A stretch of DNA of 64,000 bases, from assembly GCA_034440575.1 (NCBI GenBank), contig JAOTOL010001318.1, forward strand, positions 558,001 through 622,000, read 5' to 3'. Positions within the stretch are counted from its first letter, which is position 1, and each line of letters starts with the position of its first letter. This document shows positions 22,588 to 35,087 of this stretch, in pieces. Under the pieces are notes generated by a model, which was not told where the DNA came from, did no database searches, and saw only the letters and a list, made by a program, of their open reading frames with translations. Both the position numbers and the translations under genes were made by a program. Origin of the DNA: Imbricaverruca yamaguchii (lineage: Eukaryota; Arthropoda; Thecostraca; Neoverrucidae).

Positions 22588-24054
22588 CACCCCACCACGG
22601 AAAGGAGGTGCCTCGTCGGGGAGCCCAAACTTTCTCTTCATCATCAATATATCCTTGTTGTGTGACCTCAAAATACCGTCGTAGACCATAATTCCGAAAC
22701 CGTCACTCGGATCGAGCAAAAATTTGTTCAGACGTGTTCAGAGCACAAGACTACCCTGCGCACCAGTTTTGGTCCAGATACAAATTTAGTGGGTGTGAAA
22801 TTGGATTTGTTTTGGTCGATCTGTCGTGGAACGCACCAGTTACTGAATACTGAACCAACATCTTTCTCCAAAAGGTTTGACATCGTGCCTTTAGATGAAT
22901 GCTTAGGCGGTGTTTCTCCCTTATTTCTGATTTGATCGATCATGGTTAGAACGATTATGAACATGCTCACTATAACGCAGAGTGATCCACTCACATCTTG
23001 CTCTGCATCTCCAGGTGATGCGGCTAACTATGATGTTTATCATACAATAGCGGGTGTAGATATTACATGCATTGCTGCTCCGGTAAACTAAGAAAGAGTG
23101 CCTTTCAAGTACCTCTTACTTCCGGATAGAGTCCATTGCAACTGAATACACTTGAAATGATGCTTGGATGACGAATTTCGACATTCTACAACGCTTCTTC
23201 GACATCACACACTTACCGAGAAAGCATTATTGTGACAGTGCAGCATTTGACCTCGATCAGTTCCAACCGCCGAGAGCAAACTGGCTCCCGTCCATTTTTA
23301 AGCTGGTCAGTTAGTGGGAAATTCGTAGCGCAACCCGACACAATACGGTGCATAGAGGAACATGGTCGATAAATGAATCTGATGAATGACGGACATCCGA
23401 GCCTTCGAAAACGTGCGGCATATTCAGCAATCTAAGATGCCAGAAGCGGTGTTTCTGTTAGCTGGCATGGCAACAGATGACTCAATCTACATGCTCGCGG
23501 GGTTTTAGGGATGGAAAGCAGTCATAGTGATAATGTGTCAAGAGATGCATCATACGCTGTACTGTATGGTAATGCATGCACTTGGTGCACCTATATGCAT
23601 CGCACAGGTGGTGGTAGAGTGGATTGTGATGATGTATAACTACAATAAAGAACATCTCATACAATTCTTCATCAGTGGCTCGTCAGAAAACAAGGGATAG
23701 GCTGTGAGGGTTCTGCCTGATATTTCTCCTCTAAAAGCGGATGGACAAGGCGAGGTGACTAGACAGCCGGCCATTTTTGTCGTTCGCAGCCGTTTTAGCC
23801 ATCCTGAAATTTCCCACAAGTACGACCAGCAATGTAGCCGCACACGATGCATGCAACAGCAGCCATGCTTGCGTCAATGTGCAGATTTAATACCCATGAA
23901 GGAATGTAAGTTCGAGTTCGCGATTACCTTGGCCACGGTGCTGAATTCCGAGAAGCATCTGGAGATCAATCGCGAGGCGCTCCTGCCGATAATTCTCGCC
24001 AGTTCTCCAAACCTTCAGGGTTGCCAAATCACAACCATCGAGCCACCGCAATAA
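22588..24054. other. unannotated stretch
   Basis: No recognised feature. Confidence 0.4.
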
Positions 24055-24325
24055 GCTTCGCCAGGCGAGCCTCCGATGGGCGCCCCCACAGCTGGGTATT
24101 CGCAGACGTCACGGGTAATCCAGGCAACAGGCTTCACCAGGCGAGCCTCTGCTGGACGCTCCCGCAGGTGGGTATTCACAGACGTCACGGGTAATTCAGG
24201 CAACAGGCTTCACCAGGCGAGCCTCTGCTGGACGCTCCCGCAGCTGGGTATTCGCAGACATCACGGGTAATCTAGGCAACATTCTTCACCAGACGAGGCT
24301 CCGCTGGACGTTCCCACAGCTTGGT
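24055..24325. repeat. 76-bp tandem repeat, ~3.5 copies
   Basis: Unit starts at 24055, 24131, 24207 and 24283 give an exact 76-bp period. Landmarks: GCTTCACCAGGCGAGCCTC, GGGTATTCGCAGAC, CACGGGTAAT. The last copy is partial. Confidence 0.93.
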
Positions 24326-24736
24326 GCCCATGCACGCATCGTTCTGGAATTCCACAATTTGGGTGAAAAAAACACCTGATAAAAATGTACGTTCAACATA
24401 TCGAATAGTCCTTTGACTTTCTGAATTAACGTCCATGAAATAGGATGGCTGTATTCAAATAAGCTCGTTCATCACATTCTAACAACATCCAATTGTCGCA
24501 TCAGGGCACAAATATCGCTACCAACTGCCTTTTTTCTCTCTCATACAGTCAGTTTTATGTGCAATATTGTTCCTTTCCTTCTATATCATAGTTTGCTTTG
24601 ACGTCTTGAGTTTTTACTGTCTCATTGACCAGAAATTAACTTCAGGACACTGCACAGGGGTCACAGACAGGTGATCAAAGCAACAGGCTTTCGTCGACCA
24701 GCTGAGGCGTACCGGTCCATATGGCTGCATGTCATA
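24326..24736. other. unannotated stretch
   Basis: A/T-rich spacer between two arrays; nothing recognised. Confidence 0.4.
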
Positions 24737-25976
24737 GGTACAGTCCTCACGGCCGTATCTCGGGGGACGGTCCGCACGACTATATCTCGGGGGACGGTTC
24801 ACAGGACTGTATCTCGGGGGTACGGTCCGCACGACTGTATCTCGGGGGACGGTCCGCACGACTGTATCTCGGGGGACGGTCCACACGACTGTATCTCGGG
24901 GGACAGTCCACTCGACTGTATCTCGGGGGATGGTCCACACGACTGTATCTCGAGGGACGGTCCACACGACCGTATCTCGTGGTACGGTCCACACGGCCGT
25001 ATCTCGTGGTACGGTCCACACGGCCGTATCTCGTGGTACGGTCCACACGACTGTATCTCGGGGGACGGTCCACACGACTGTATCACTGGGGACGGTCCAC
25101 ACGACTATATCTCGGGGGACGGTCCACAGGACTGTATCTCGGGGGACGGTCCACACGACTGTATCTCGGGGGACAGTCCACACGACCGTATCTCGTGGTA
25201 CGGTCCACACGGCCGTATCTCGTGGTACGGTCCACACGGCCGTATCTCGTGGTACGGTCCACACGACTGTATCTCGGGGGACGGTCCACACGACTGTATC
25301 TCTGGGGACGGTCCACACGACTATATCTCGGGGGACGGTCCACAGGACTGTATCTCGGGGGACGGTCCACACGGCCGTATTTCGTGGTACGGTCCACACG
25401 GCCGTATCTCGTGGTACGGTCCACACGGCCGTATCTCGTGGTACGGTCCACACGACTGTATCTCGGGGGACGGTTCACACGACTGTAACTCTGGGGACGG
25501 TCCACACGACTATATCTCGGGGGACGGTCCACAGGACTGTATCTCGGGGGACGGTCCACACGACTAAATCTCGGGGGTACGGTCCACACGACTGTATCTC
25601 GGGGGACGGCCCACACGACTGTATCTCGGGGGGGGGCGGTCCGCACGGCCGTATCTCGGGGGACGGCCCACACGACTGTATCTCGGGGGACGGTCCACAC
25701 AACTGACTGTCTCGGGGGACGGTCCACACGATTGTATCTCTGGGGTATGGTCCACACGTACATATCTCGTGGTACGGTCCACACGACTGTATCTCGTGGT
25801 ACGGTCCACACGATTGTATCTCTGGGGTATGGTCCACACGTACATATCTCGTGGTACGGTCCACACGACTGTATCTCGTATCTGGGGTACGGTCCGCACA
25901 CGGCAGTATCTCGTGGTACGGCCCACACGGCCGTATCTCGTGGTACGGTCCACAGGACTGTATCTCGGGGGTACCG
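24737..25976. repeat. 27-bp minisatellite with higher-order structure (~46 copies)
   Basis: The unit contains TGTATCTCGGGGGACGGTC and CACACGAC. A second variant, CGTATCTCGTGGTACGGTC, occurs in groups of three. The groups recur with a start-to-start distance of 8 units (216 bp, from about 24966 to 25182) and then 7 units (189 bp, to about 25371), so blocks of about 200 bp were duplicated as wholes. The right third (after about 25560) is less regular. The 27-bp period keeps several frames open on both strands; none of these frames looks like a real protein. Confidence 0.95.
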
Positions 25977-27865
25977 GGTGTGACCGGCGTGACTTCAGCA
26001 TGCGATCAGCGCTAGTGATGTGTGGAGAAGAAACCGGAGACGTCCTTTGCGCTTCGTCAGTATGTACTCTCCGGCATCGCGGTTCCTGTTAGGTATTTTA
26101 CATAGGCCCAGGCAAGGGCTAGATACTACGAGTTATGTACAAATAAACCATGAGACATACACATGCCAGCACTTACCAACGGTTCCAATGTTCTCAGTGC
26201 CTTCAAAGAAGACTAGACTCACATACCTAATGCAAAGCTAATATGTGCATTTCACACGCAAGCATACATCTGGAGAGCAAGTGGTAAAAACCAACTAACG
26301 ACGCAACCAAAACAGACTCGAATGTGGTACGGCTGCTTTTTTACGCCAACATAGTGCCTTCCACAACAAAACAGAGCATCCCGTCAGCCTGCCCAGTCCG
26401 GTGTGCAGCAGTGACCTTGTTGCGTGACGGGGTCAGCTGCAGGGAGACCCAATCACCCGGTGACGACACAATGCCATTCAGCTGACGGCCGACCTTTCGC
26501 CACGGACGGCACAGCTGGATGGCTGGAGCAAGGGAAGGCGGAGCCGGACACTGAACAGTGGGGAGGGAGAGGAGCGGGCACCCAGAAAGTGATAACTCGA
26601 TGGGCAGCTGGGGGTGCAAAACACCGTAACATAAATGCATAGCTGGAACAGATGAATCTACCGGAAGGGGATCATCCAAAGTTCACCACATCCAACGATC
26701 ACAACCTACAAAAGTACGAAGTGCTCGTAACCTTAAAAGTTCACTTAAGTACAATAATCATAAAATCCAACAATAATTCGCCAATAGTTCGTTAGAGTAG
26801 CCGGTAGAACTGACGGCGAAATCATGTAGTTACGTAACGTTAGGCTAGATATATTTTATTGTCATGGGTTTTACCAGTTCCTCTAGCGGAAAATTGAGGA
26901 TCTTTGTACTTTATGATCTTGGGCGAAGATGAACTTTGGAGGTTATGAACGCTCTCTTTGGGGCAGATTTGGATGTCGTGATTGCTGGACCGCGTGGACT
27001 TTGAACATTGCGGACGCATCACAGTGAAATACTTTTCAACTTGATTTGGCTTTTGTATGCTATGATCCTTGGACGTTGCGAGCTTTGGGCGTTATGAACT
27101 CTGGTAAATAAATTAACCTTGGATTCTATGATATGGCCCATGAGGAGAGACAGAATGGAAGAGCTGACAGCACCCTGGGGGCGATGACAGGTAAAATGGC
27201 TGAAGCTGCCAATTGTGACTCACAGAATTGCATGGAATAGTTACGATCCACCGGCGAGCACCCGCGGCAACGCATATGAAGTTTAACATGAGGAGTCGTA
27301 TGTCCGCTCAGATTGCCTATGAGAGTATTCCCAGGTGGTCAGGATGCACTTTAGCATACAAGTTAATGCCTGAGACCAACGAACGCGGTAAAAAGGATAT
27401 AAGCTTCCGACTGCTCAAGGACCATGTCAAGGTAATTTCAAACTCCATCCAAACAACGATACGTTTGGCTAAAGCACTTCCTACAATGGATGTCTTTTGC
27501 GCGCGATGGGAGCTTGACATCTTCCAAGCCGGTGGCAAAGCTAAACATGGGAACGTCTGCGACCGGGCTCCGTGACCCTGCAAGCGACAGCGCTCCACTG
27601 TTTCGATTAGCTGGTACGGTTAGAGCACAACAGCGGCTAGTTGGGTTGGACGCAATCCCTGGCTGGATAAGTGGGGAGGGTCACCTTTCGATGCTTTATC
27701 CAGTGGTTATTTTGGTATATCTCAGTGCGCTGATTCCAAATATGGCATACAAAATGCGATTTTTTGTAAACTAAAAAGTGTCCGCATCAAGCGATTGACG
27801 TTTATAGATCAATCATTTTTGTACGTGTCACGACTCTTCAGTTAGGCAGGCATCAGCAAAATGCT
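25977..27865. other. unannotated stretch
   Basis: Includes a minus-strand frame (26341-26679) and a plus-strand frame (27228-27575) of about 112 codons each. Neither resembles a family I can name and both lack clear splice context. Confidence 0.35.
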
Positions 27866-28062
27866 AGTAGATGACCAACAGAAACATACAGCAATTCTTT
27901 GTCTACATTTCGGCATAAAGACCACGCCTCTACTCTGCTTGTCGATCCTGTAAGCATTGTTGGAAAGTTGTAGGTCACGTCGCCGGCGCCTCTGCCGCCA
28001 CGTCTCGGTCGTCCGGCCGTTATCACCGGATATGCGGATCAGGATGTGGAATAACATGGATC
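27866..28062 (-). repeat. ~195-bp repeat, inverted copy
   Basis: The reverse complement aligns with 28691-28885, sharing GGCAGAGGCGCCGGCGACGT, ACAACTTTCCAACAAT and AGACAAAGA.TTGCT.TATGT. Identity looks like roughly three-quarters. Confidence 0.85.
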
Positions 28063-28690
28063 AGTTGCACATCGTAAGCACTCGTCCGATATCAGTCAGG
28101 CATACAACTTACCCATGATCGGAAATTTTCATGAAAATAGCAGCTTCAGTTACGAAATATCCATCGATAGCGGCGAAAACTGGAGTATTGGTGGTGAAGA
28201 TACTTGAAGAAACAGCACGGGCAGGGAGCTAAGGGAGCCATCAACTTCCCTCCCCTAACGGTAGGAGGTTCACCTGAAAGGAGGCCACAGTTGGCCACAG
28301 GAGGTCCTCTCAGACACCCGGCGAACCTCCTCCCCCCGCCCTCTGGTAGTGATGTTCGATCGGAGAGGCTCCAACGGGGATTTAAGTGCCCAATCCCAGT
28401 ATACAAGGGTTGGGTGCAGAAGGCCACCGTTAAGATGAAAGTTTCACTGGGAAAGTACTCCCTCTTAAGCACGCTTGTGTATCAGTACAAGAGTTCCTTA
28501 TTGAGAACTCTCAGCTGGACCCCTCCGCCCAATCTACAGCAGTTTTGACCTTCGATCCAATAGGGTAGGTGTAGCCTGGCCCTAGGCAGTAGATAATGCC
28601 TCATCAATAGTACTGGAGTGTCTACAGAGGTCGTTAACCGATGTGCTCTGTGCTCCGCCGATTGGCTGATTAGCCGATTGCGATGTGCTC
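28063..28690. other. spacer between inverted repeat copies
   Basis: About 630 bp with a Pro/Gly-rich open frame on each strand (28146-28548), unrecognised. Confidence 0.35.
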
Positions 28691-28885
28691 CTGTTCCATT
28701 TTATTCCACTTCCCGATCCACACATCCGATGACAACGAGCGGACGGCCGCGATGTAGCGGCAGAGGCGCCGGCGACGTGTCCGACAACTTCCAACAATAC
28801 TTACAGGATCATCAAGCGAAATGCAGGGGCAAAATGTGTGCCGAAAGGCAGACAAAGAGTTGCTCTATGTTTATGTTTGTCATTT
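28691..28885 (+). repeat. ~195-bp repeat, direct copy
   Basis: Partner of 27866-28062. The pair could form a large cruciform or reflect two insertions of one family. Confidence 0.85.
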
Positions 28886-29268
28886 ACCAGGACAGTGCTG
28901 ACATAGTTTATTCATATCTATATAAAACTACATAGTATCGATGCAAGTTGAAACCCCCCTGGGAGCACACAATACTTCTTCAGGCGACACGGATTGCATG
29001 CGCATTTCAAGGTGCATTACAAGTTTACGAATCACTGGAGGAAAAAAGGACCCAACTGGCAGAAGGATGGGAAGATTTCTGAGAATCCAGGACGTGGCGG
29101 CTACGGTTGGCAGACCTTCGGATCCGGTTCATGGCTGACGGAGAGTCCGTGAACCTATCTATCGGCTATACTTCACCTATTGGCTATGAAATTCGCCAAA
29201 CCAGTGCCTCCAACTCAACACGACGCAGGCTATGGAGTATTGCATACCAATGTACACACTCAAAGATG

Positions 29269-29457
29269 AAACTACTGGTTATTTTGGGTTCTTTTACGAC
29301 GCATTCGACCTCCTGGTCATATAACGTCGCCAACCTCTTCCGCCGATTGGTCGCGGGTGGACTTGGTAATATTCCCGGTTGTGGGATTCGAACCTGCAAT
29401 CTTACGATCAAGAGTCCAGCACCCTACCGACTGAGCTACTGCGGCCACCAAACTACT
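29269..29457 (-). mobile_element. tRNA-derived SINE, head type b
   Basis: The body is 29277-29449, with AAACTACT flanks (29269-29276 and 29450-29457). On the minus strand the head reads GCCGCAGTAGCTCAGTCGGT with an A box, then GCAGGTTCGAATCCCAC as a near-perfect B box. The later part carries the central block with GACCAATCGGCGGAAGAGGT and the tail GCGTCGTAAAAGAACCC. The head is a different tRNA type from the 17.3 kb copy while the body is the same. Confidence 0.9.
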
Positions 29458-30023
29458 AGGTGTATCTAATTATCAGATTATATAGCACCAATCACACACT
29501 GAAGCACACATATATTACATGGAAATAACTGCAAGTGCGCAATCATCAACAGCGGTCAGCTCATGAGGAGCTTCAATGAACCTACAGTTACGAAATATGG
29601 TCTGTATACGTAATACCATGTAAATACGATAACACGTGTGCTGAAGCTTGTTCATTTTGGGTATAGCGTTTAGCTTGTGAGATAAATGACTCACGGCAAC
29701 CAGTCAATGCGGCAAATTTCCCCATGCAAATTAAATACACTTCGCATTCCGCAGGGCTCGGCCAGAACCGATAACTCGACACCACAACATCATTAAGTAT
29801 TGATCCAGACTTGGGCGCTAGCCCGGCTAAAGTAAAATCAAAGCAACATAAGAATGGCACGAACCTTCGGTTTCTCTTGCTACTTCTGTATCCATTTCGA
29901 ATCAATAAGCAGAATCACCTACCCGTTCGTCCGGTAGCCGATGTAACCTGGGTCAGGGGTTGAACGAGCTCGGCCCTGCGCCATGCATCCGCTCGAGCGC
30001 CGTGTCCTCCCGCGCTGAGTCAC
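29458..30023. other. unannotated stretch
   Basis: No recognised feature. Confidence 0.4.
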
Positions 30024-30131
30024 CGTGGTCGGAGCTGAAGAACCCCGTCACCCAGCACTTTGGTGGTGTAGGACGCACGGCCAACGAGCATTGACTTGCG
30101 CACAACCAACTCAGAGTTCGTTGACAGTACT
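30024..30131 (-). CDS. possible 36-codon internal exon, unrecognised
   Basis: On the minus strand a stop-free segment lies between an acceptor-like site (ctttgtgtag) and a donor-like site (CCACG|GTGACT). One reading is VRKSMLVGRASYTTKVLG, which has protein-like composition. I cannot match it to a family, and the overlapping frame at 29953-30225 is equally open. Treat it as a guess. Confidence 0.2.
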
Positions 30132-30289
30132 CTACACAAAGTCCAGCCTCAGTCCAAGCCGGTAGGTACCCAACGCCCTCCCATGTTTTCGCCAGCGTGG
30201 TGAGGTTATACGGTGCGCATGCCACCAGGTGGCTGACGGCTTTTCGATGGCTCTCCTTTCAGAGAACGGTCAACTCGGCCAGCTGTCAC

Positions 30290-30525
30290 ATGCGCTGGCC
30301 GCTGACGGAACGTCGTCCGCCCCCCCCCCCCCCTGAGGTCTGGACACGTCCGCTGACCGCTGACTGAATGTCCTCTGCCCCGAGATCTGGCCACGTCCGT
30401 TGACCGCTGACGGAATGTCTTCCGTCCCGAGGTCTGGCCACGTCCGTTGACCGCTGACGGAATGTCTTCCGTCCCGAGGTCTGGCCACGTCCGCTGACCG
30501 CTGACTAAACGTCGGCCGTGCAGAG
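30290..30525. repeat. 47-bp tandem repeat, ~4.5 copies
   Basis: Units begin GTCCGTTGACCGCTGACGGA and end GGTCTGGCCAC; a C13 homopolymer interrupts the first copy near 30320. Two central copies are identical. Confidence 0.92.
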
Positions 30526-30607
30526 GATACTACGTACATCCTCGGCCGCGTCACGTGGCGACTCGTCCAACACGGTCTGCCGGGCGCACCCGGCGCGGAC
30601 ATCAGAT

Positions 30608-30785
30608 GGTACTTTGGTTCTTTTACGACGCATCCGACTGCCCTGTCACATAGCGTCGCCACCCTCTCACGCCAATTGGTCGCGGGTGAACTCAATACTC
30701 AGGCCAGTTGTGGGATTCGAACCGACGCCCTTACGACTAAAGTCCAACTCCCTACCGACAGAGCTACTGCGGCCTCCATGCCGGA
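30608..30785 (-). mobile_element. tRNA-derived SINE, head type b
   Basis: The minus strand reads GGCCGCAGTAGCTCTGTCGG, then TCGGTTCGAATCCCAC (B box), then the central block GACCAATTGGCGTGAGAGGG and the tail GATGCGTCGTAAAAGAACC. Possible short flanks with ATCAGA lie on both sides. It is very close to the 29.3 kb copy. Confidence 0.88.
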
Positions 30786-31019
30786 TATCAGACAACGAGG
30801 CTATAGCTCCGCAACGAACGCTGCTTGATGCACCAGCCGCCCGTGTGTCTCTCGAAGGCATCGAGACATGGCAGTGAAGGCATGACGGAATACTTTCATC
30901 AAGGGCAGGCTTTCACTCACGGATGCTGACTAGTGCAACTGCCGATAATTATCAACACGCCAGCATCTCCTGGAAGCACTCTGTTTCACGATCTATCTCA
31001 CAGGATGGAGACATCAAGG

Positions 31020-32280
31020 CGCTACAGGTCCTCCAACGGGTCGTTACAGGTCCCCCAGTGGGGCGCCACGGGTTCCACAGTGGGGCGGCATTGGTCCCCC
31101 AGTGGAGCGGTACGGGTTCCACAGTGGGGCGGCATTGGTCCCTCAGTGGAGCGCCACAGGCTCTACAGCTGGACGTCACGGGCTCCACAGCTGGACGTCA
31201 CGGGCTCCACAGCTGGACGTCACGGGCTCCACAGCTGGACGGCACGGGCTCCACAGCTGGACGTCACGGGCTCCACAGCTGGACGTCACGGGCTCCACAG
31301 CTGGACGTCCGGGCTCCACAGCCGAACGTCACGGGCTCCACAGCTGGACGGCACGGGCTCTACAGCTGGACGTCACGGGCTCCACACCTGGACGTCACGG
31401 GTTCCATAGCTGGACGTCACGGGCTCCACAGCTGGACGGCACGGGCTCTACAGCTGGACGTCACGGGCTCCACACCTGGACGTCACGGGTTCCATAGCTG
31501 GACGTCACGGGCTCTACAGCTGGACGTCACGGGCTCCACAGCTGGACGTCACGGGCTCCACAGCCGGACGTCACGGGCCCCACAGCTGGACGTCACGGGC
31601 TCCACAGCTGGACGTCACGGGCTACACAGCTGGACGTCACGGGCTCTACAGCTGGACGTCACGGGATCCACAGCTGGACGTCACGGGCTCCACAGCTGGA
31701 CGTCACGGGCTCCACAGCTGGACGTCACGGGCTCTACAGCTGGACGGCACGGGCTCCACAGCTGGACGTCACGGGCTCCACAGCCGGACGTCACGGGCCC
31801 CACAGCTGGACGTCACGGGCTCCACAGCTGGACGTCACGGGCTACACAGCTGGACGTCACGGGCCCCACAGCTGGACGTCACGGGCTCCACAGCTGGACG
31901 TCACGGGATCCGCAGCTGGACGCCACGGGCTCCACAGCTGGACGACACGGGCTCCACAGCTGGACGTCACGGGCTCCACAGCTGGACGTCACGGGATCCA
32001 CAGCTGGACGTCACGGGCTCTACAGCTGACGCCACGGGTCCCACAGCTGGACGCCACAGGCTCTACAGCTGGACGTCACGGGCCCCACAGCTGGACGTCA
32101 CGGGCTCCACAGCTGGACGTCACGGGATCCACAGCTGGACGCCACGGGCTCCACAGCTGGACGACACGGGCCCCACAGCTGGACGTCACGGGCTCCACAG
32201 CTGGACGTCACGGGATCCACAGCTGGACGCCACGGGTTCCACAGCTGGACGCCACGGGTTCCACAGCTGGACGCCACCCC
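31020..32280. repeat. 22-bp minisatellite (~57 copies)
   Basis: Unit GGCTCCACAGCTGGACGTCA plus CG. Variants (ACACCTGG, TACAGC, GGATCCACAG, GCCACGGG) recur as linked groups, showing block duplications; for example the segment around 31360-31430 is repeated around 31445-31515. It ends about 20 bp from the donor site of a candidate exon on the minus strand, so it may sit in that gene's intron. Confidence 0.95.
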
Positions 32281-32303
32281 CACCCCACCGTGTCGGTACT
32301 CAC

Positions 32304-32624
32304 CAGGCGCCGGACGTGTGCTCGCTGCGACTCGGCCGCCTCCAGCAGCTGGGCCGACAGCTGCTGCTGGCGCAGCTGTAGCCGGCCGTGCAGCTGGCTG
32401 AAGTGCTCCTGGATGGTCTCCAGCAGGGCGGCCGGCTCCAGTGAGTCGACCGCGGGCGCCGCGCGCAGACCCTGCAGACGAGGCGACCGTCGGTCACAGT
32501 GCGTGGCGGCGCAGGTGGGGCACGGCAGCAGGGCCGGCGAGCATGACAGCACGTGCGAGTGAGGACGCAGTCTGTCCGGCTCGGTCAGCCCCGTGGGGCA
32601 GAGGACAGAACTCAGCACGGTCAT
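32304..32624 (-). CDS. candidate host exon: Cys/His-rich segment plus coiled coil
   Basis: The minus-strand frame begins at an ATG at 32624 or at an acceptor-like GCTGAG just inside it. It ends at 32304 at a strong donor (CGCCTG|GTGAGT). It starts with a Cys/His-rich part (VLCPTGLTEP, HSHVLSC, CPTC, HCDRR) resembling the second half of a RING-type zinc domain. Then comes LETIQEHFSQLHGRLQLRQQ, a heptad-like, Gln/Leu-rich stretch expected to form a coiled coil. Codon composition is GC-rich and typical of coding sequence. A RING plus coiled-coil ubiquitin ligase is the best guess, but the first zinc ligands would have to be in an upstream exon. I cannot name the gene, and no downstream exon was found. 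Confidence 0.5.
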
Positions 32625-32814
32625 GTCAGATCAAGTCCGGATGTTCAGGGGAGCAGAAGGCGGCAACAGCAAGTCAAAGTCGGTCAGATAATGTCAGGCC
32701 ATGTCAGGACAAATTGGGCCAGTGGTCGGGAGAAAGCGTTGCAACAGGTCGGTCGGGTCGGGGAGCAGGAGAGAGGCAACAAGGAACACACAGGCAGGTT
32801 CTGCTGGGAGAGCA

Positions 32815-32866
32815 GTTAGTTATTTAATGATTTGAGCTTTAGGGCACATCAACTTCATCGGTAGCG
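32815..32866 (+). repeat. hairpin-bearing short dispersed repeat, diverged copy
   Basis: TTAGTTATTTAATGATTTGA, GCTTTAGGGCACATCAAC, TTCATCGGTAGCG. Confidence 0.6.
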
Positions 32867-34051
32867 TTCCATGGGAAATGTTACCACTGCTGCGACGACA
32901 GTATGCATCGTTGTGTGAACCCGCACCATGCGCTTTTTCGACACGAGCACATCTAGCGAAGCTGCCATACGCACTGGGGTGTGTTCAATCAGGAAACAGT
33001 GGTGGCATCATACATTACGGCATGATGTGTGCACTGTTCATCATTATTCGAAGAGGCCGAATTACGCTTGAGTATGTTGTCGATGACGTTTTAAAATTTG
33101 AGCGAGTGCTTCCTGGAAGATACGTGTCTCCATAGAATGTTTCCAGATTGTGCCAAAACACTTCTCTGACTGAACAACTTTCATGGAACTGGATAGCAAG
33201 GAAATTATAGACGGATTAAACAAAGGAACATACTAAAAATGAGCTTCATCCTTTTAGCTGGAAGACTGTTATGCCATGTCCGAGCCAAAATATACATACA
33301 GTAAAAAAACATGAAAAATAAAAACAAAATGTATTTCCATATCGATATTTATTCGGGATTGTGCCCAGTGATGATGATGAAGTGCAGCGCGCCAGTCCCA
33401 CGTGGTGGGTGGTCCGCCGCATCGCTGAGTCCTCACATGCCTCTTACAGTCTCACGGACAGCTACGCGGTTCGTCGGAGATTAAGCCGATCCAGATTCCG
33501 CGGCCAACAAACAGTCGCGCGACGATGCATCAATACTAGTCACCTTGTTGTGAAGCGCCGAGACCGCAGGAGAACGCTACCAAGCGGGGGCTGGGATGCA
33601 TGGCATGTGCATGCTCGCACGTGATTAACAGGCTAAGCGCTTCATTAACGAAGCTCTGAGAGCCCAGCTGCCCGCGAAGCCCAGCCCGGATAAAAAACAC
33701 TAAGATCAAATGCTACTTGGCTGGAAGTGTTGCGGAGCCTGCTTTGGTTATAAAACAATAACAGGTTGGCGCTGGAACATTCCAAGCAGCCATTAGCACA
33801 TAATAAACCTACAGTGGAGTGCGAGAACCCAGACATCAATGGACACCAGAGAGCGAATGAAATAAACTGATAACAACCGTGCCATGAGCATCTGAAAATT
33901 CGCACCGCCAAGTAGGTAAAGCCTCAATTTTAAAGTGGTTGTGCAGGCAGCCGGCTATAGGCGAGAGATAAAGAGAATGTGAGATATCTGAAAGACTACA
34001 TGTCTGCTACAAATGATTTTGTGATGTTACATTTACCACATCATAAGTCAC
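32867..34051. other. unannotated stretch
   Basis: No recognised gene or repeat; short frames only. Confidence 0.4.
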
Positions 34052-34600
34052 ATCGATTGTATCGTCCAGTCATAATACGGCAGCAGCTGACCGTCACCGA
34101 TTGCACTACCCAGTCATAATACGGGCAGCGGCTGACCGTCACCGATTGCATCATCCAGTCATTATACGGGCAGCAGCTGACCGTCACCGATTGCATCATC
34201 CAGTCATAATATGGGCAGCAGCTGACCGTCACCGATTGCACTACCCAGTCATAATACGGGCAGCGGCAGACCGTCACCGATTATATCGTCCAGTCATAAT
34301 ACGGGCAGCGGCTGATCGTCACCGATTGCATCATCCAGTTATAATATGGGCAGCGGCTGACCGTCACCGATTGTACTACCCAGTCATAATACGGGCAGCG
34401 GCTGACCGTCACCGATTGCATCATCCAGTTATAATATGGGCAGCGGCTGATCGTCACCGATTGTACTACCCAGTCATAATACGGGCAGTGGCTGACCGTC
34501 ACCGATTATACTACCCAGTCATAATACGGGCAGCGGCTGATCGTCACCGACTGTATCACCCAATCCTAATACGGGCAGCAGCTGACCGTCACCGATTGAT
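34052..34600. repeat. 45-bp minisatellite (~12 copies)
   Basis: Unit landmarks: CACCGATTGCATCATCCAGT, CATAATACGGGCAG, AGCTGACCGT. Units with TTGTACTACC and TTGCATCATC alternate in the right half, giving a 90-bp sub-periodicity. All six frames stay largely open; no real protein is suggested. Confidence 0.95.
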
Positions 34601-35087
34601 TCAGGATCCGGTAGCGAGCTGTGTAGTGTAGAGACCCCAGCGTCGTCGCAGCCGCCGTGCTCGTCAGTCATAACAGACGCCGGAGATGCTGCGCGGTGCT
34701 CTGGCCACTCCGCCGACCGGTGCCGGGCAGAGTTCGCATTCCTTGGCCGGTCTCAACATCGCCGAATGCGGACGGCCCTCTAGTCGCGCATAGTTCGCTA
34801 TTACCATACTCCATTCCAGGAGCGGCTAAAGAGCGCAACCTTGTAAAGAAGAAACATGGGAGCTTGAGCAGACCTGATGATGATTTTTGACATAGAATGC
34901 AGAGATAGATCGATCATTACGCACGACATTGATACGAGTGAATTTTGTGTTTGAACTTGCTGGAATAATATGGACATGTTTGAAATTATAAGCTGCATTT
35001 TGGTTGTCTGATGAGCCAGTACCGTCGTCTTCACCCTACAGTTAGCCAACTATTTGTTACAATCTAATGGGATTATTGATGAATCTT

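Noticed and set aside
24614..25928. Several open frames of 250-300 codons on both strands
   Set aside because: They follow the 27-bp minisatellite exactly and are open in several frames at once; no splice sites, start context or non-repetitive domain supports them.
24737..25976. CRISPR-like regular repeats
   Set aside because: Units are contiguous without unique spacers, and the DNA is eukaryotic; the same applies to all other arrays here.
29385..29449. A functional tRNA gene on the minus strand
   Set aside because: A and B boxes are good, but the acceptor stem does not close and the sequence continues into the SINE body shared with the other copies.
30706..30777. Second tRNA gene on the minus strand
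   Set aside because: Same reason: it is a SINE head followed by the shared central block.
30923..32029. 368-codon frame with regular 22-residue repeats
   Set aside because: It is the 22-bp array read in one frame; the period of 22 residues is what a stop-free 22-bp unit must give.
32208..32303. Extension of the 32.3-kb frame into the minisatellite
   Set aside because: The GTGAGT donor at 32303 explains the end of coding-like sequence; beyond it the frame is only repeat.
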